Below, in pieces: positions 31,207-40,151 of a stretch of DNA of 46,831 bases (within the stretch, counting starts at the first letter, position 1; every line of letters starts with the position of its first letter). This DNA is from Bacteroidota bacterium (GTDB lineage Bacteria > Bacteroidota > Bacteroidia > J057 > JAJTIE01). The stretch lies in NCBI GenBank assembly GCA_021300195.1, contig JAJTIE010000049.1, positions 1-46,831 on the forward strand, given 5' to 3'. The position numbers and the translations under genes are program-made. A model generated the notes under the pieces. The model was not told where the DNA came from and searched no databases. It saw only the letters and a program-made list of their open reading frames with translations.

Positions 31207-33681
31207 ATGGAACAGGGTATAGATCGGGTATGGGTGGCAGATGTGCTGCTGCCACTAGCGGTAGCTGGCCACTTTACCTACCTGCTCCCCAGTTCCTGCC
31301 AGGGGCAGCAGCTCAGCGGGCACCGGGTGCTGGTGCCCTTTGGCCGCAGGCAGCAGTATGCTGGCATAGTGGTAGGCTGCCGCTACCTGTACAGCCAGGC
31401 CGAGGCCAAGGGGCTGAAGCCTGTGCTGGAGGTGCTAGACCCGCAGCCCGTGATGCAAGACTGGCAGCTACCCTTCATCCAGTGGCTGGCGCAGTACTAC
31501 CTGTGCACCGAGGGCGAAGTGCTACGGGCGGCCCTACCCACTGGGCTGAAGGTGGATAGCCAGCAGGTGCTGAGCCCTACCGAAACGGCCGACCTGGAGG
31601 ACCCCCAGCTGAGCGATAAAGCCTACCTCCTACTACAGGCACTCCTGCTGGCGCAGCAGCTGAGCCTCGAGGAGGCTGCCGAGGCCCTGGGCCTCAAGCG
31701 TGCGCAGCGCTACATAGCCGAGCTGCAGGCCGCAGGCTATGTGCACCAGCAGGCCGAGGCCCTGCACCGCTATACCGAGAAGACCCTGCCCGTACTGAAG
31801 CTCACACCAGCCTACCAAGCCGAGGAAAAGCTGAACGAGGCCTTCGAAAGCCTAGGCCGCGCGCCCAAACAGGAGAAAATACTACTGGTGGTGGCGGAGG
31901 CACACCTGAGGGGCCAGCTACCCGCCAGGCACTGGGTGCTGGCGCAGGCCGGAGCCAGCGCGGCCAGCCTGGCCCCCCTGGTGGCAAAGGGCATCGTAAC
32001 CGTAGAGGCCCTGCCCGTAAGCCGCCTGCGCGAGGTGGCACACACGGCCTACCGCACCCCATCGGCCCCCACCCAGGCCCAGGCCCGCGCCCTACACCAG
32101 ATACAGCACAGCTGGGCACAGGCGCCCACCAAACCCATCCTGCTGCATGGCGCCACCGGCAGCGGCAAAACCTACCTGTACACCCGCCTGGCAGAGGACG
32201 TGGTGGCCCAGGGACGGCAGGTGCTGCTGATGCTGCCCGAAATTGCCCTTACCAAGCAGGTGGTGGAGCGCCTCCGCGCTTCCTTTGGCGAGCTGCTGGG
32301 GGTGTACCACAGCCGATATAGCCCAGCCGAGCGGGTAGAGATCTGGAACAAGGTGTGGCAGGGAGAATACCGCGTGGTGGTGGGCGTGCGTTCCTCCCTC
32401 TGGCTGCCTTTTCCCAACCTGGGGATGATCCTGATAGACGAGGCGCATGATACCAGCCTGAAGCAGCAGGACAGCCTGCCCTACTTCCACGCTGGCGATG
32501 CGGCCCTGTACCTGGCTCAGCAGCTACAGATCCCCATTCTGCTGGGCAGTGCCACCCCCAGCCTGGAGCACTACCGGCAGGCCCTGGCGGGCCGCTACCA
32601 GCTGGTGGAGCTGCCCGAGCCTGTGCGCACGGCCCCACCCCCCCAGCTGCGCTGCATAGACATGCGCCACGAGGTGGGCCACCACCTGAGCGAGGGCCGC
32701 CTGAGCAGCCATGCCCTGCACGCCCTGCAGCAGTGCCTGCAGCGCCAGGAGCAGAGCGTCGTATTTGTACACCGGCGCGGCTATGCCCCCTACCTGGTGT
32801 GCACCAGCTGCGGCACCGTGCCCCAGTGCCCCCGCTGCGACATCAGCCTCAGCTACCACAAGCGCACCCAAGACCTGCGCTGCCACTACTGCGGCTTTAC
32901 CGAAAGCCAGACCCGCGTGTGCGGCACCTGCGGACAGCCCGAACTGCGCGTGCAGGACTATGGAACCGAGCGGGTGGCCGAGCAGCTGGCCCAGCTACTG
33001 CCCGGCGCACGCATAGCCCGCATGGACGCAGATACCACCCGTGGGAAAAATGCCCTGCAAGAGCTGCTAGACCGCTACGAACAGCACGAGCTGGACATCC
33101 TGGTGGGCACCCAGATGCTGACCAAGGGGCTGGACTTTCCGCGCCTGACCCTGGCCGTGGTGCTGAATGCCGATGCCCTGCTGAGCTACCCCGACTTCCG
33201 CGCCGAGGAGCGCGCCTACCAGCTCCTCCGCCAGTTTGCCGGCCGCAGTGGGCGCCACCACCTGCCCGGCCAGGTGCTGATACAGACCTACCAGCCCGAT
33301 CATCCCATCTTCGGCCTGCTCACCCAGCCCTACACCGCCTTCTACACCCGCGAGCTGGAAGCCCGCCGCACCTTTGCCTACCCCCCATACACCCGCCTGC
33401 TGGTGGTAGAGCTGCAGCACAGCCAGCCCCCCTACCTGCAGCAGGAGGCCCAGCGCCTGCACCAGCTGCTACGGCCCACCCTGGGCCCCCACCTATCCGG
33501 CCCCGCCACGCCCGCCGTAGAGCGCCTGCGCAGCCGCTACCGCCGCCAGTTTATGCTACGCCTGCCGCGCACCGGCCAGGCCGCTGCCCTAAAGGATGCC
33601 CTGCGCCAGGCCATACAGGCCTACTACGCCGCCGCCCCCGACAAAACCCTGCGCATCCTGCTGGACGTAGACCCACAGTGA
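31207..33681 (+). CDS. priA: Primosomal protein N' (replication restart helicase PriA)
   Basis: The 824-residue product is a 3'-to-5' DNA helicase that reloads the replisome at stalled forks. The N-terminal DNA-binding domain (VWVADVLLPLAVAGHFTYLL, then GHRVLVPFGRRQQYAGIVVG) is followed by Walker A GATGSGKT (315-322), the DEAH box D411-H414 and helicase motif GSATPSLEHY. Next come the paired zinc knuckles (CTSCGTVPQCPRCDISLSYH and RCHYCGFTESQTRVCGTCGQ) and motifs LVGTQMLTKGLDFP and QFAGRSGRH. The end reads DKTLRILLDVDPQ. A near-copy of its last 14 codons is found 3.38 kb downstream. Codon use is very GC-rich, unlike the next gene. Confidence 0.97.
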   Translation: MEQGIDRVWVADVLLPLAVAGHFTYLLPSSCQGQQLSGHRVLVPFGRRQQYAGIVVGCRYLYSQAEAKGLKPVLEVLDPQPVMQDWQLPFIQWLAQYYLCTEGEVLRAALPTGLKVDSQQVLSPTETADLEDPQLSDKAYLLLQALLLAQQLSLEEAAEALGLKRAQRYIAELQAAGYVHQQAEALHRYTEKTLPVLKLTPAYQAEEKLNEAFESLGRAPKQEKILLVVAEAHLRGQLPARHWVLAQAGASAASLAPLVAKGIVTVEALPVSRLREVAHTAYRTPSAPTQAQARALHQIQHSWAQAPTKPILLHGATGSGKTYLYTRLAEDVVAQGRQVLLMLPEIALTKQVVERLRASFGELLGVYHSRYSPAERVEIWNKVWQGEYRVVVGVRSSLWLPFPNLGMILIDEAHDTSLKQQDSLPYFHAGDAALYLAQQLQIPILLGSATPSLEHYRQALAGRYQLVELPEPVRTAPPPQLRCIDMRHEVGHHLSEGRLSSHALHALQQCLQRQEQSVVFVHRRGYAPYLVCTSCGTVPQCPRCDISLSYHKRTQDLRCHYCGFTESQTRVCGTCGQPELRVQDYGTERVAEQLAQLLPGARIARMDADTTRGKNALQELLDRYEQHELDILVGTQMLTKGLDFPRLTLAVVLNADALLSYPDFRAEERAYQLLRQFAGRSGRHHLPGQVLIQTYQPDHPIFGLLTQPYTAFYTRELEARRTFAYPPYTRLLVVELQHSQPPYLQQEAQRLHQLLRPTLGPHLSGPATPAVERLRSRYRRQFMLRLPRTGQAAALKDALRQAIQAYYAAAPDKTLRILLDVDPQ
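33632..33673 (+). repeat. Direct repeat at the priA 3' end, copy 1 (inside priA)
   Basis: This 42-bp stretch of the priA 3' end matches 37011-37052 at 38 positions. The last 32 bp match at 31. It encodes the end of PriA (KTLRILLDVDP). The paired copy lies exactly 3379 bp downstream. Confidence 0.85.
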
Positions 33682-33809
33682 GCCGCCGGGAACACCAATA
33701 GCAGTGGATGCATGCATGAAACAGATATGCGCTACGAGCACAGGGAACATAGCCTGCGGCCTTAGGTATGGGTAATAAGCGAGTTCAGGCTACTTTATGG
33801 ATAAAAGTG

Positions 33810-33817
33810 TATATTCG
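33810..33817 (+). promoter_or_regulatory. Putative -7 box TATATTCG upstream of the repeat-rich T9SS gene
   Basis: This is the third occurrence of the octamer, 38 bp before ATG 33856 and 129 bp after the priA stop. No clear -33 partner is seen. The rest of the 174-bp gap shows only a short palindrome ATGCATGCAT. Confidence 0.35.
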
Positions 33818-33855
33818 AGCCCAGACGCTAACCTTTGCCTCCAATTCCCCTGTGT

Positions 33856-36800
33856 ATGCGATCTTTTTCTACTCTCTTTACGTCCGCTGCTTTGTTGCTC
33901 ACCCTCTTGCTCGGCACGTCTGTCCAGGCACAGTTTCATAACATCCGGACGGAAGAACCGACCACGTACACCCCGGGTGTACCCTTTGAGGTTAATGTCT
34001 ACGCCGATTTCAGAGATGAGGTATTCGAGGATAGCGAGAGTATCCCGGGGGGACAATGTGGTTTCTACGATTACAGACCCATACTGGGGCTTAAAAACCT
34101 GCCAACCGGGTGGGAGGTAAACTCCGTTGTGTTTCGCACAAATACAGGCCAGGTGTTTTCGATGGCCCAGGAAGGAGATAACATAAGGACCATCCTGGTA
34201 GTCCCGATTTCCATTCTTGGAGGCCAACCCATTTGCCAAAATTCACTTTCGGATTATGTTTTATACTACGAGAACGATAAGTTGTTCTGCAAGAATGTAA
34301 AGACGGTTCAATTAACCGCAACGATCACACCCGGCAGCACACGCGCCTTCCCTGCATTTGGTATTAGCCTTGATGCATTTGGCGGCTTCGACATTACCCC
34401 TGTTTCCGCTGATTGTCCCTATAACCATGACATTTCTCTCGAAAGAAGAAACCTGCTAGTAGCCGGCCAGGTAGGTGCTGCGCAAACACTTTGCCAGGGC
34501 GCTGATCCAGCTCCTTTTGCCAGCGTGCAGCCGGCGGCCGGCGGCACACTTCCTTACGCCTACCAGTGGGAGGTAGCCCCGAGTGCAACGGGCACGTATG
34601 TGGAGATTGCTGCTGCTACGGGCGAAACCTATGACCTACCTGTACAGAATACAGCCGGTACCGCCCATTACCGAAGGAGGGTAACGGATGCAGCCAGTAG
34701 AACGGCCTATAGCAACACGCTTTCGGTAACCACAAAGCCTGCACCTGAGGTACCGTCCATCGAGCCCTACCCGGATAACCTGGTACCCAATAACTCCTCA
34801 CCCTGTAGCGAGACTGTATATTTTATTGGTTTCTTTGGGCAGTGGAGCCTTATCAGCCAGCCTGCCGGTGCCTCGGCTACTATTTCAAGCGGGTCTATTC
34901 CCGGTCCCGTGCCGCTACCCAGCGGCGTATTACAGGGTGCTAGCCTGCCTGGCACCTACCTTATTGAATTCACGACAACACCAACAGACTGCGGCAGCAG
35001 GAGTGCCCAGTACAGTTTTGTGCGTGAAGAATTGGGGGTAGACGCAGGCCCCGATGCAAGCACTTGCACAGATAGCTACACGCTGTCTCCCAGTCCGGTG
35101 GGGGGTGTATGGTCGGTGGTGAATCAACCCATCGGGGCTGCTGCTTCCTTTGAGCAGAACACGGTTCAGGGGCTTACCGAGCCAGGCATCTACACCCTCC
35201 GCTACGTCTCATCCGGGGGTGCCTGTGCCGCCTTCAGCAGCGAAGTGCAGATTTCTCGCCATGCGCCGATCGCTATTTCGGCCGGTGCGGACGTGGTGAG
35301 CTGCGAAGACAGCTATGACCTGAGCCCACCCGTGGGCGGTGGTAGCTGGAGTGTGGTGAGCCAGCCTGCGGGTGCCTCGGCCTACTTTCTTGGTGGTACC
35401 GTGCTCGGCGTAGGTGTGCCAGGCGATTACGTATTTAGCTACACGGCGAGCAATGCCTGCGGGGCGTTTTCGGATGAGCTCACTTTCACGCGATTGGCGC
35501 CCAGTGCCGTATCCGCAGGCGTGGATGCCGCTACCTGCGAGGCTACCTATGAGCTGGCACCCAGCCCTGCCGGGGGCACTTGGACTATCCTTAGCCAGCC
35601 GGCCGGGGCTAGTGCGCTGCTAAGCCAGCATAGCCTAACGAATCTGCTGGTACCCGGCAGCTACGTGCTGCAGTACAGCATGGCTACAAACTGTGGTATG
35701 GCCACCGATGCTGTAGTGGTTACGCGCCTGGCACCCGAAACGGTTTCGGCCGGTGCGGATGCCACTACCTGCGAGGCCAGCTATACCCTTAGCCCGTCCG
35801 CTGGCGGTGGCAGCTGGAGTGTGGTAAGCCAGCCTGCGGGTGCCTCGGCCCAGTTTGCCAGCACTACCGTGAGTGGACTGACTGTGCCGGGCGATTATGT
35901 ATTTCGCTACACGGTTTCGGGTGGCCTATGCGCCTCCGGAGCGGATGAATTTACGCTTACCCGCCTGGAGCCTCCCATGGTTTCGGCCGGACCGGATGCG
36001 GCCACTTGCGACACCGAATACACCCTCAGCCCCAGTCCCGCCGGCGGTACCTGGACAGTGCTTAGCCAGCCTGCCGGTGTTCCGCCTATCTCCATCTCGG
36101 GCAACCAGGTACTTGGCCTACTGGCAGGGGAGTATGTGCTACGCTACACACTACCTGCCCAGCTTTGTGCACAGGTAAGTGATGACCTTACGCTCTTCTC
36201 TGTGGCAGACACACGGGCTAGTGCAGGCAATGATGTTTCCACCTGTGCAACAAGCCTGACATTAGCAGGCACACCTGCTGGAGGTAGCTGGACACTGATA
36301 AACCAACCGGCAGACTCTCCACCGGTCTCTATCGTGGGCAATGTAGCTTCGGGGATGGAGGCAGCCGGTGCCTACACCTTTGCTTACACCAGCAGCAGCG
36401 AGTTTTGCGGGATCACCACCGACCAGATGACCCTTAGCCGCACATCAGAGAGCCCAAGCATAGTAGAACAGCCCCGGCAGCTCATTTTGGAAGCAGGGTA
36501 TGCGGGCCAGTTTGTGGTAAATGCACAAGGCCAGGGCCTGACCTACCAATGGAGAAAGGATGGGGTAGATATCCCTGGTGCTACAGCTGCCAGCTACCTG
36601 GTAAGCAATGCAAGCCTGCAAGCCTCCGGGGCCTATTATTCCGTGTTAATCACCCCGGAATGCGGTGCGCCTGTTTTAAGTGAGGCGGCAGAGCTCAGGG
36701 TTATTGAACCCGTGGTGCCCAGTTTTCCCGGGGGCGTTGAAATCATCCATGCCTATCCAAACCCAGTACATGGTAGCCTGTCGGTTTCTATGAAAAAGGT

Positions 36801-36972
36801 GGGTACCTATGAGCTGTACCTGGCCCGTATGGATGGACAGACCGTGTACCAGGCCAGCTTTACGGGCGATTCTCATACAATTCCCGATACCACGGTCTTT
36901 GGGCAGGGTATGTTTTTTCTATACACCACCAGTCCTGAAGGCAGTGGTGTACAGCTTGTCATACTACAGTAA
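33856..36972 (+). CDS. Giant T9SS-secreted surface protein with six ~78-residue repeats
   Basis: The product has 1038 residues. The signal peptide ends SVQA|QF (26). Residues ~30-200 form a unique head, and an Ig-like module spans ~205-295. A degenerate first repeat at ~316-392 is followed by six clear repeats starting near 396, 475, 553, 631, 710 and 789 (consensus SAGxDaxTCe..Y.LsPs..GGsWsvvsQPAGas, then vPGdYvfrYt...CG...DeltltRl). An Ig-like domain at ~866-950 (TYQWRKDGVDIPGATAASY) and a type A T9SS sorting domain from ~962 (AYPNPVHGSLSVSMK, ending GVQLVILQ) complete it. Each repeat carries two cysteines, likely a disulphide. It is probably a surface or biofilm protein; no enzyme domain is seen. 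GC is lower than in priA, especially in the first 600 bp. ATG 33856 is preferred over TTG 33835. Confidence 0.9.
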   Translation: MRSFSTLFTSAALLLTLLLGTSVQAQFHNIRTEEPTTYTPGVPFEVNVYADFRDEVFEDSESIPGGQCGFYDYRPILGLKNLPTGWEVNSVVFRTNTGQVFSMAQEGDNIRTILVVPISILGGQPICQNSLSDYVLYYENDKLFCKNVKTVQLTATITPGSTRAFPAFGISLDAFGGFDITPVSADCPYNHDISLERRNLLVAGQVGAAQTLCQGADPAPFASVQPAAGGTLPYAYQWEVAPSATGTYVEIAAATGETYDLPVQNTAGTAHYRRRVTDAASRTAYSNTLSVTTKPAPEVPSIEPYPDNLVPNNSSPCSETVYFIGFFGQWSLISQPAGASATISSGSIPGPVPLPSGVLQGASLPGTYLIEFTTTPTDCGSRSAQYSFVREELGVDAGPDASTCTDSYTLSPSPVGGVWSVVNQPIGAAASFEQNTVQGLTEPGIYTLRYVSSGGACAAFSSEVQISRHAPIAISAGADVVSCEDSYDLSPPVGGGSWSVVSQPAGASAYFLGGTVLGVGVPGDYVFSYTASNACGAFSDELTFTRLAPSAVSAGVDAATCEATYELAPSPAGGTWTILSQPAGASALLSQHSLTNLLVPGSYVLQYSMATNCGMATDAVVVTRLAPETVSAGADATTCEASYTLSPSAGGGSWSVVSQPAGASAQFASTTVSGLTVPGDYVFRYTVSGGLCASGADEFTLTRLEPPMVSAGPDAATCDTEYTLSPSPAGGTWTVLSQPAGVPPISISGNQVLGLLAGEYVLRYTLPAQLCAQVSDDLTLFSVADTRASAGNDVSTCATSLTLAGTPAGGSWTLINQPADSPPVSIVGNVASGMEAAGAYTFAYTSSSEFCGITTDQMTLSRTSESPSIVEQPRQLILEAGYAGQFVVNAQGQGLTYQWRKDGVDIPGATAASYLVSNASLQASGAYYSVLITPECGAPVLSEAAELRVIEPVVPSFPGGVEIIHAYPNPVHGSLSVSMKKVGTYELYLARMDGQTVYQASFTGDSHTIPDTTVFGQGMFFLYTTSPEGSGVQLVILQ

Positions 36973-37010
36973 GGGGGAGTTTTTCTGTTAAACTCAAGAT
37001 TAAGATCCCC

Positions 37011-37055
37011 CTGCTCCCGGCAAAACCCTGCGCTTCCTGCTGGACGTAGACCTCT
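37011..37055 (+). pseudogene. Relic of a priA 3' end (direct repeat copy 2)
   Basis: Read in the priA frame this gives PGKTLRFLLDVDL followed by TAG, against PDKTLRILLDVDPQ at the real priA end. 38 of 42 bases match 33632-33673. It has no upstream priA sequence and sits 38 bp after the T9SS gene and 11 bp before the stop of the convergent methyltransferase gene. It is best explained as a leftover of an earlier priA end or of an imported one. Confidence 0.8.
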
Positions 37056-37066
37056 AGCGCGTGAGG

Positions 37067-37825
37067 CTACCCCACCCACAGGCGGAAGTGCTGACGGGCC
37101 TGGTCTCGCTTTACCAATACCCCCAGGCGGAAGAGATCGATGCTGAGGGGGAAGGCGGGGTGGTGCTGCAGGGCCCGCCAGGCGCGGGTCATTTCGCGGC
37201 TCCAGTACAGGTCGTCCAGCACGAGCACGGCCTCGGTGTCCAGCAGGGGTAGCAGCGCCTCCACGTAGTCCAGGGTGGGCTGGTAGCGGTGGTCGCCATC
37301 CAGATACACCAGCTGCAGTGGGGGCATGGGGTGCTGCTGTAGCTGGGCAAAGCGCTGCAGAAAGCTGCCCTGCTGCACCTGGGCCGTGTAGCCCAGCAGC
37401 TGCAGGTGCTGGCGGGCCAGGCCTGCCAGTTGGGCCTCGCCCTCCCAGCTGTATAGGGTGGCGCTGGGGGCGGCACTGGCCAGGTAGGCTGTGCCCAGGC
37501 CCAGGTTGGTGCCCAGCTCCAGCATGGCCTGTGGCTGCACATGGCGCACCAGCTGGTGCAGCAGCCGCCCCTTGCGCGGGCCGGTGGCCGAGCGGCGGGC
37601 TAGCTGCCCGATGGTTACGGTGCGGCTAGCTGCCTGTGCGCCGTAGCCCTGTAGCCAGAGGGTGTCGTTGCGCTGCCGCAGCTGCCGGTGCAGCTGGCGA
37701 ATAGGCCGTAGGTCTGCCGCAGGCTTACGGAGCAAAAAGCCCGTAAGCAACCGGTACACATAGGGGCTGTGGATGCGGTGCCGGTTGTGTAGCCGTAGTA
37801 GCTGCCAGATGAGTGCGCCAGACAC
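37067..37825 (-). CDS. Class I SAM-dependent methyltransferase
   Basis: This 252-residue protein has the Rossmann SAM-binding motif MLELGTNLGLGTAYLA (about 100-115), an acidic motif II (LYSWEGEAQLAGLARQHL), then PPLQLVYLDGDHRYQPTLDY and AVLVLDDLYWSREMTRAW. The DGDHRY and DDLYWS pair is typical of the O-methyltransferase-like Methyltransf_24 group. The N-terminus (LIWQLLRLHNRHRIHSPYVY) is a conserved helix of the Bacteroidetes version. The acceptor is unknown. It is the last gene of the minus-strand run, 26 bp after nadK. Confidence 0.87.
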   Translation of the reverse strand: MSGALIWQLLRLHNRHRIHSPYVYRLLTGFLLRKPAADLRPIRQLHRQLRQRNDTLWLQGYGAQAASRTVTIGQLARRSATGPRKGRLLHQLVRHVQPQAMLELGTNLGLGTAYLASAAPSATLYSWEGEAQLAGLARQHLQLLGYTAQVQQGSFLQRFAQLQQHPMPPLQLVYLDGDHRYQPTLDYVEALLPLLDTEAVLVLDDLYWSREMTRAWRALQHHPAFPLSIDLFRLGVLVKRDQARQHFRLWVG

Positions 37826-37851
37826 GATGAGCGGGTTAGGGGGGAGTAGAG

Positions 37852-38736
37852 CTAGTTTCGCGTATCCAGGCCCCAGTTCAGGCGGTTTCGCAGGGTGGTG
37901 TAGTAGCTGGCGGGATTGATTTGCACCAGCCGGATGGGCCTGCTTGCCCGCCGGATGGCCAGCTCCACCTGGTTGTCTATCAGGTAGGTGCGGTGGTCCA
38001 TGGCCACCAGGCTCTGCCCACTCCGGCTCTCTACCAGGATAGAGATTACGTCGTTGCTGGGCAGCAGGATGGGCCGCACCGTAAGGCTGTGGGGTGCAAT
38101 GGGGGTAATTACATTGCCCTGCACAGTGGGGCTAATGATGGGGCCCCCGCAGGCCAGGTTGTAGGCCGTGCTGCCCGTGGGGGTGGAGATTACCAGCCCG
38201 TCTGCCCAGTAGGTGTTCAAAAACTCGCCGTTTACATACACCTGCACGGTTATCATCTCGTTGCTCGTGCTCTTGTGGATGGTTACTTCATTCAGTGCCA
38301 GGTCTACGTCGCCAAATAGCTGGGGCCGGTTGCTCACCACCTGCAGGGCGTGCCGCTCCTCCAGGTGGTAGCGGTTGTGCATCAGCTCGCGGGTTACCAG
38401 GATCAGGTCCTCCTGCGGAATGGCGGTAAGGAAGCCCAGGCGGCCCATGTTTACCCCCACAATGGGCAGGTCGTGCGGGTAGGCCAGGGTGGCTGCATCC
38501 AGCAGGGTGCCGTCGCCGCCCAGGCTGTACAGGTAGTCGCAGTCTTGCAGGTCTTGTATGCTGTCAAAACGCGGCTCCAGCTCTGCTACCAGGTCCGTAA
38601 AGTGCTCGCTCAGCTCTTGGGCATAGGGGGCATACAGCCGGTAGGGTATCCGGTGGCCATACAGAAACTCCAGTAAGCCACGCACACAGTCCAGCCGGGT
38701 GTTTCGTGTAAGGGTGCCATACAGCGCGAGGTTCAT
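37852..38736 (-). CDS. nadK: NAD kinase
   Basis: This 294-residue cytosolic enzyme phosphorylates NAD to NADP. The diagnostic motif GGDGTLLDAATL is present (about 73-84), with NMGRLGFLTAI, LALNEVTIHKS and the substrate-site block DGLVISTPTGSTAYNLACGG. All are intact. It starts with ATG overlapping the stop of the Omp85-like gene as ATGA, so translation is coupled. Linkage of nadK to CBS-domain and BamA-type genes is common in Bacteroidetes; here the usual undecaprenyl diphosphate synthase gene is absent from the group. Confidence 0.95.
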   Translation of the reverse strand: MNLALYGTLTRNTRLDCVRGLLEFLYGHRIPYRLYAPYAQELSEHFTDLVAELEPRFDSIQDLQDCDYLYSLGGDGTLLDAATLAYPHDLPIVGVNMGRLGFLTAIPQEDLILVTRELMHNRYHLEERHALQVVSNRPQLFGDVDLALNEVTIHKSTSNEMITVQVYVNGEFLNTYWADGLVISTPTGSTAYNLACGGPIISPTVQGNVITPIAPHSLTVRPILLPSNDVISILVESRSGQSLVAMDHRTYLIDNQVELAIRRASRPIRLVQINPASYYTTLRNRLNWGLDTRN

Positions 38737-40151
38737 CTCAGGGCATGTACGAAGTTGAACTGAAACCTTGCCTGGCCCTGTACGTTTAGTCCGTACTCCA
38801 GCCGCAGCAGGTTGTCGTAAATATAAGGCACATACAGGCCTATTCCCACGGTGCCCAGCAATTTGTTCAGGTAGGTGCCGTCATCGCCATTCTGGCTACG
38901 GTCTTCCATATAGCCGGTGTCTGCATACACATAGGGGTATAGCCCTAGTGCCGCGTGGCGGAATGGCCGGGGTAGCCAGCTCACCTCCCTTATGCGCCAG
39001 GGTATAAGGGCATACTTCAGCTCGGTTTTGGCATCTAGCAGGGTGGTGCCACTTACAAAAAAGCTCTCATAGCCCCTTGCACCCACATCCGGGTCTACGA
39101 AGGCTTTTTCGTAAAAAGGTAGGTTCTGATAGAAGATGTGTTGTGCATCCAGGCCATAGGCCAGGTTCCAGCGGCTGAGGCCCAGGGGGATGAAGCGCCG
39201 GAAGTGCCCCTGTAGTTTCCAGAACTGGCTGGTACCCACGCCCAGCCCATACTGCGCTAGGCTGATGCCCCATTTGTAGCCCGCCAGCGGGAAGGCGCGT
39301 ACCCGCCTGCTGTCGTGCACATAGCCCAGGGCCAGGTAGGGATAGGCCTCCAGGGTACGTTGGCCCGGCAGGTAGCTGGGGTTCAGCACCGTCAGAGAGT
39401 CTTGCACCGCTACGGTACGGTAGCCCGGGCTTAGCTGCAGCCAGTCGGTTTGGCTCAGGCGCTTACTTAGGGCAATGCTACCCTCGTACAGGGTACGAAC
39501 GGGTCTATTGGGCTGGCGCAAGCGGAGTACCTCGCCCGACCGGGCACCATAGTTTACCTCGTCGTTCTGAAAATAATTGAAGTAGAAGTAAGCATCTATC
39601 TTGGGTTTTACGAATAGGAAGGGCCGGTTGTAGGAGAGGGTGAAGCCCCGTTTGTATCCATCCCGGAATACCAGCTGCAGCTTGTCTTGCCGGCCCGTCA
39701 GGTTGTTTCGGTAGAAGCCCAGGGCATAGGTAACCCGGTAGAACACCGGGTTACGCACCCAGTCGCTTAGCGTAACGTCTTCCACCCGGAAGCGCAAGTA
39801 GGGCCATAGGTACCAGCGTTCTTCCACCGCTATGTGCCAGTGTCCGGGCCGGGCCCCCTGCTGGATGGTTACTTGGTTGAAGAGGTCGGTGTTGTAGAGC
39901 AGCAGTGCATTCCACGCGCGGCTCAGGCTGTCTGCCCGGATGGTGTCACCTATCTGGGCTTCCAGCAGGCGGAGTATGGTTTGGGTGCGTGTTACGCGGT
40001 TGCCTGTTATGCCAATGCTGTCCAGCACGTAGTATCCCGCCACCGGTGGCTGCTGGGCACTAGCGGTAGGGGGCCAGCAGGTGCAGCAGCTCAGCAGCAA
40101 CAGCGGCAGGGTCTGCAGCCAGGCAGAAGGCCGCCAGCACCGCCACGCCAT
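38733..40151 (-). CDS. Omp85/BamA-like outer-membrane beta-barrel protein with one POTRA domain
   Basis: This 472-residue protein starts at ATG 40151, giving a signal peptide MAWRCWRPSAWLQTLPLLLL...ASA|QQ. One POTRA domain follows (VLDSIGITGNRVTRTQTILR, then NALLLYNTDLFNQVTIQQ), then a long beta-barrel of alternating aromatic strands (for example YALGFYRNNLTGRQDKLQLV). It ends in YGLNVQGQARFQFNFVHAL, with VDPDVGARGYESFF near the L6-type loop. A single POTRA makes it smaller than BamA (five), closer to the shorter Bacteroidetes surface-antigen proteins. It may insert or export outer-membrane proteins or lipids. The signal peptide is encoded almost wholly within the 3' end of thiE. Confidence 0.85.
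   Translation of the reverse strand: MAWRCWRPSAWLQTLPLLLLSCCTCWPPTASAQQPPVAGYYVLDSIGITGNRVTRTQTILRLLEAQIGDTIRADSLSRAWNALLLYNTDLFNQVTIQQGARPGHWHIAVEERWYLWPYLRFRVEDVTLSDWVRNPVFYRVTYALGFYRNNLTGRQDKLQLVFRDGYKRGFTLSYNRPFLFVKPKIDAYFYFNYFQNDEVNYGARSGEVLRLRQPNRPVRTLYEGSIALSKRLSQTDWLQLSPGYRTVAVQDSLTVLNPSYLPGQRTLEAYPYLALGYVHDSRRVRAFPLAGYKWGISLAQYGLGVGTSQFWKLQGHFRRFIPLGLSRWNLAYGLDAQHIFYQNLPFYEKAFVDPDVGARGYESFFVSGTTLLDAKTELKYALIPWRIREVSWLPRPFRHAALGLYPYVYADTGYMEDRSQNGDDGTYLNKLLGTVGIGLYVPYIYDNLLRLEYGLNVQGQARFQFNFVHALR

Noticed and set aside
32733-33701. 322-residue plus-strand frame inside priA
   Set aside because: It is an Arg/Pro/Ala-rich alternate frame opposite the intact zinc and helicase motifs of priA.
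36973-37011. Hairpin GAGTTT/AAACTC with outer GGGGGA/TCCCCC after the T9SS gene as a terminator
   Set aside because: No T-run follows and the pairing is AT-rich with a bulky interior. It is possible, but too weak to list.
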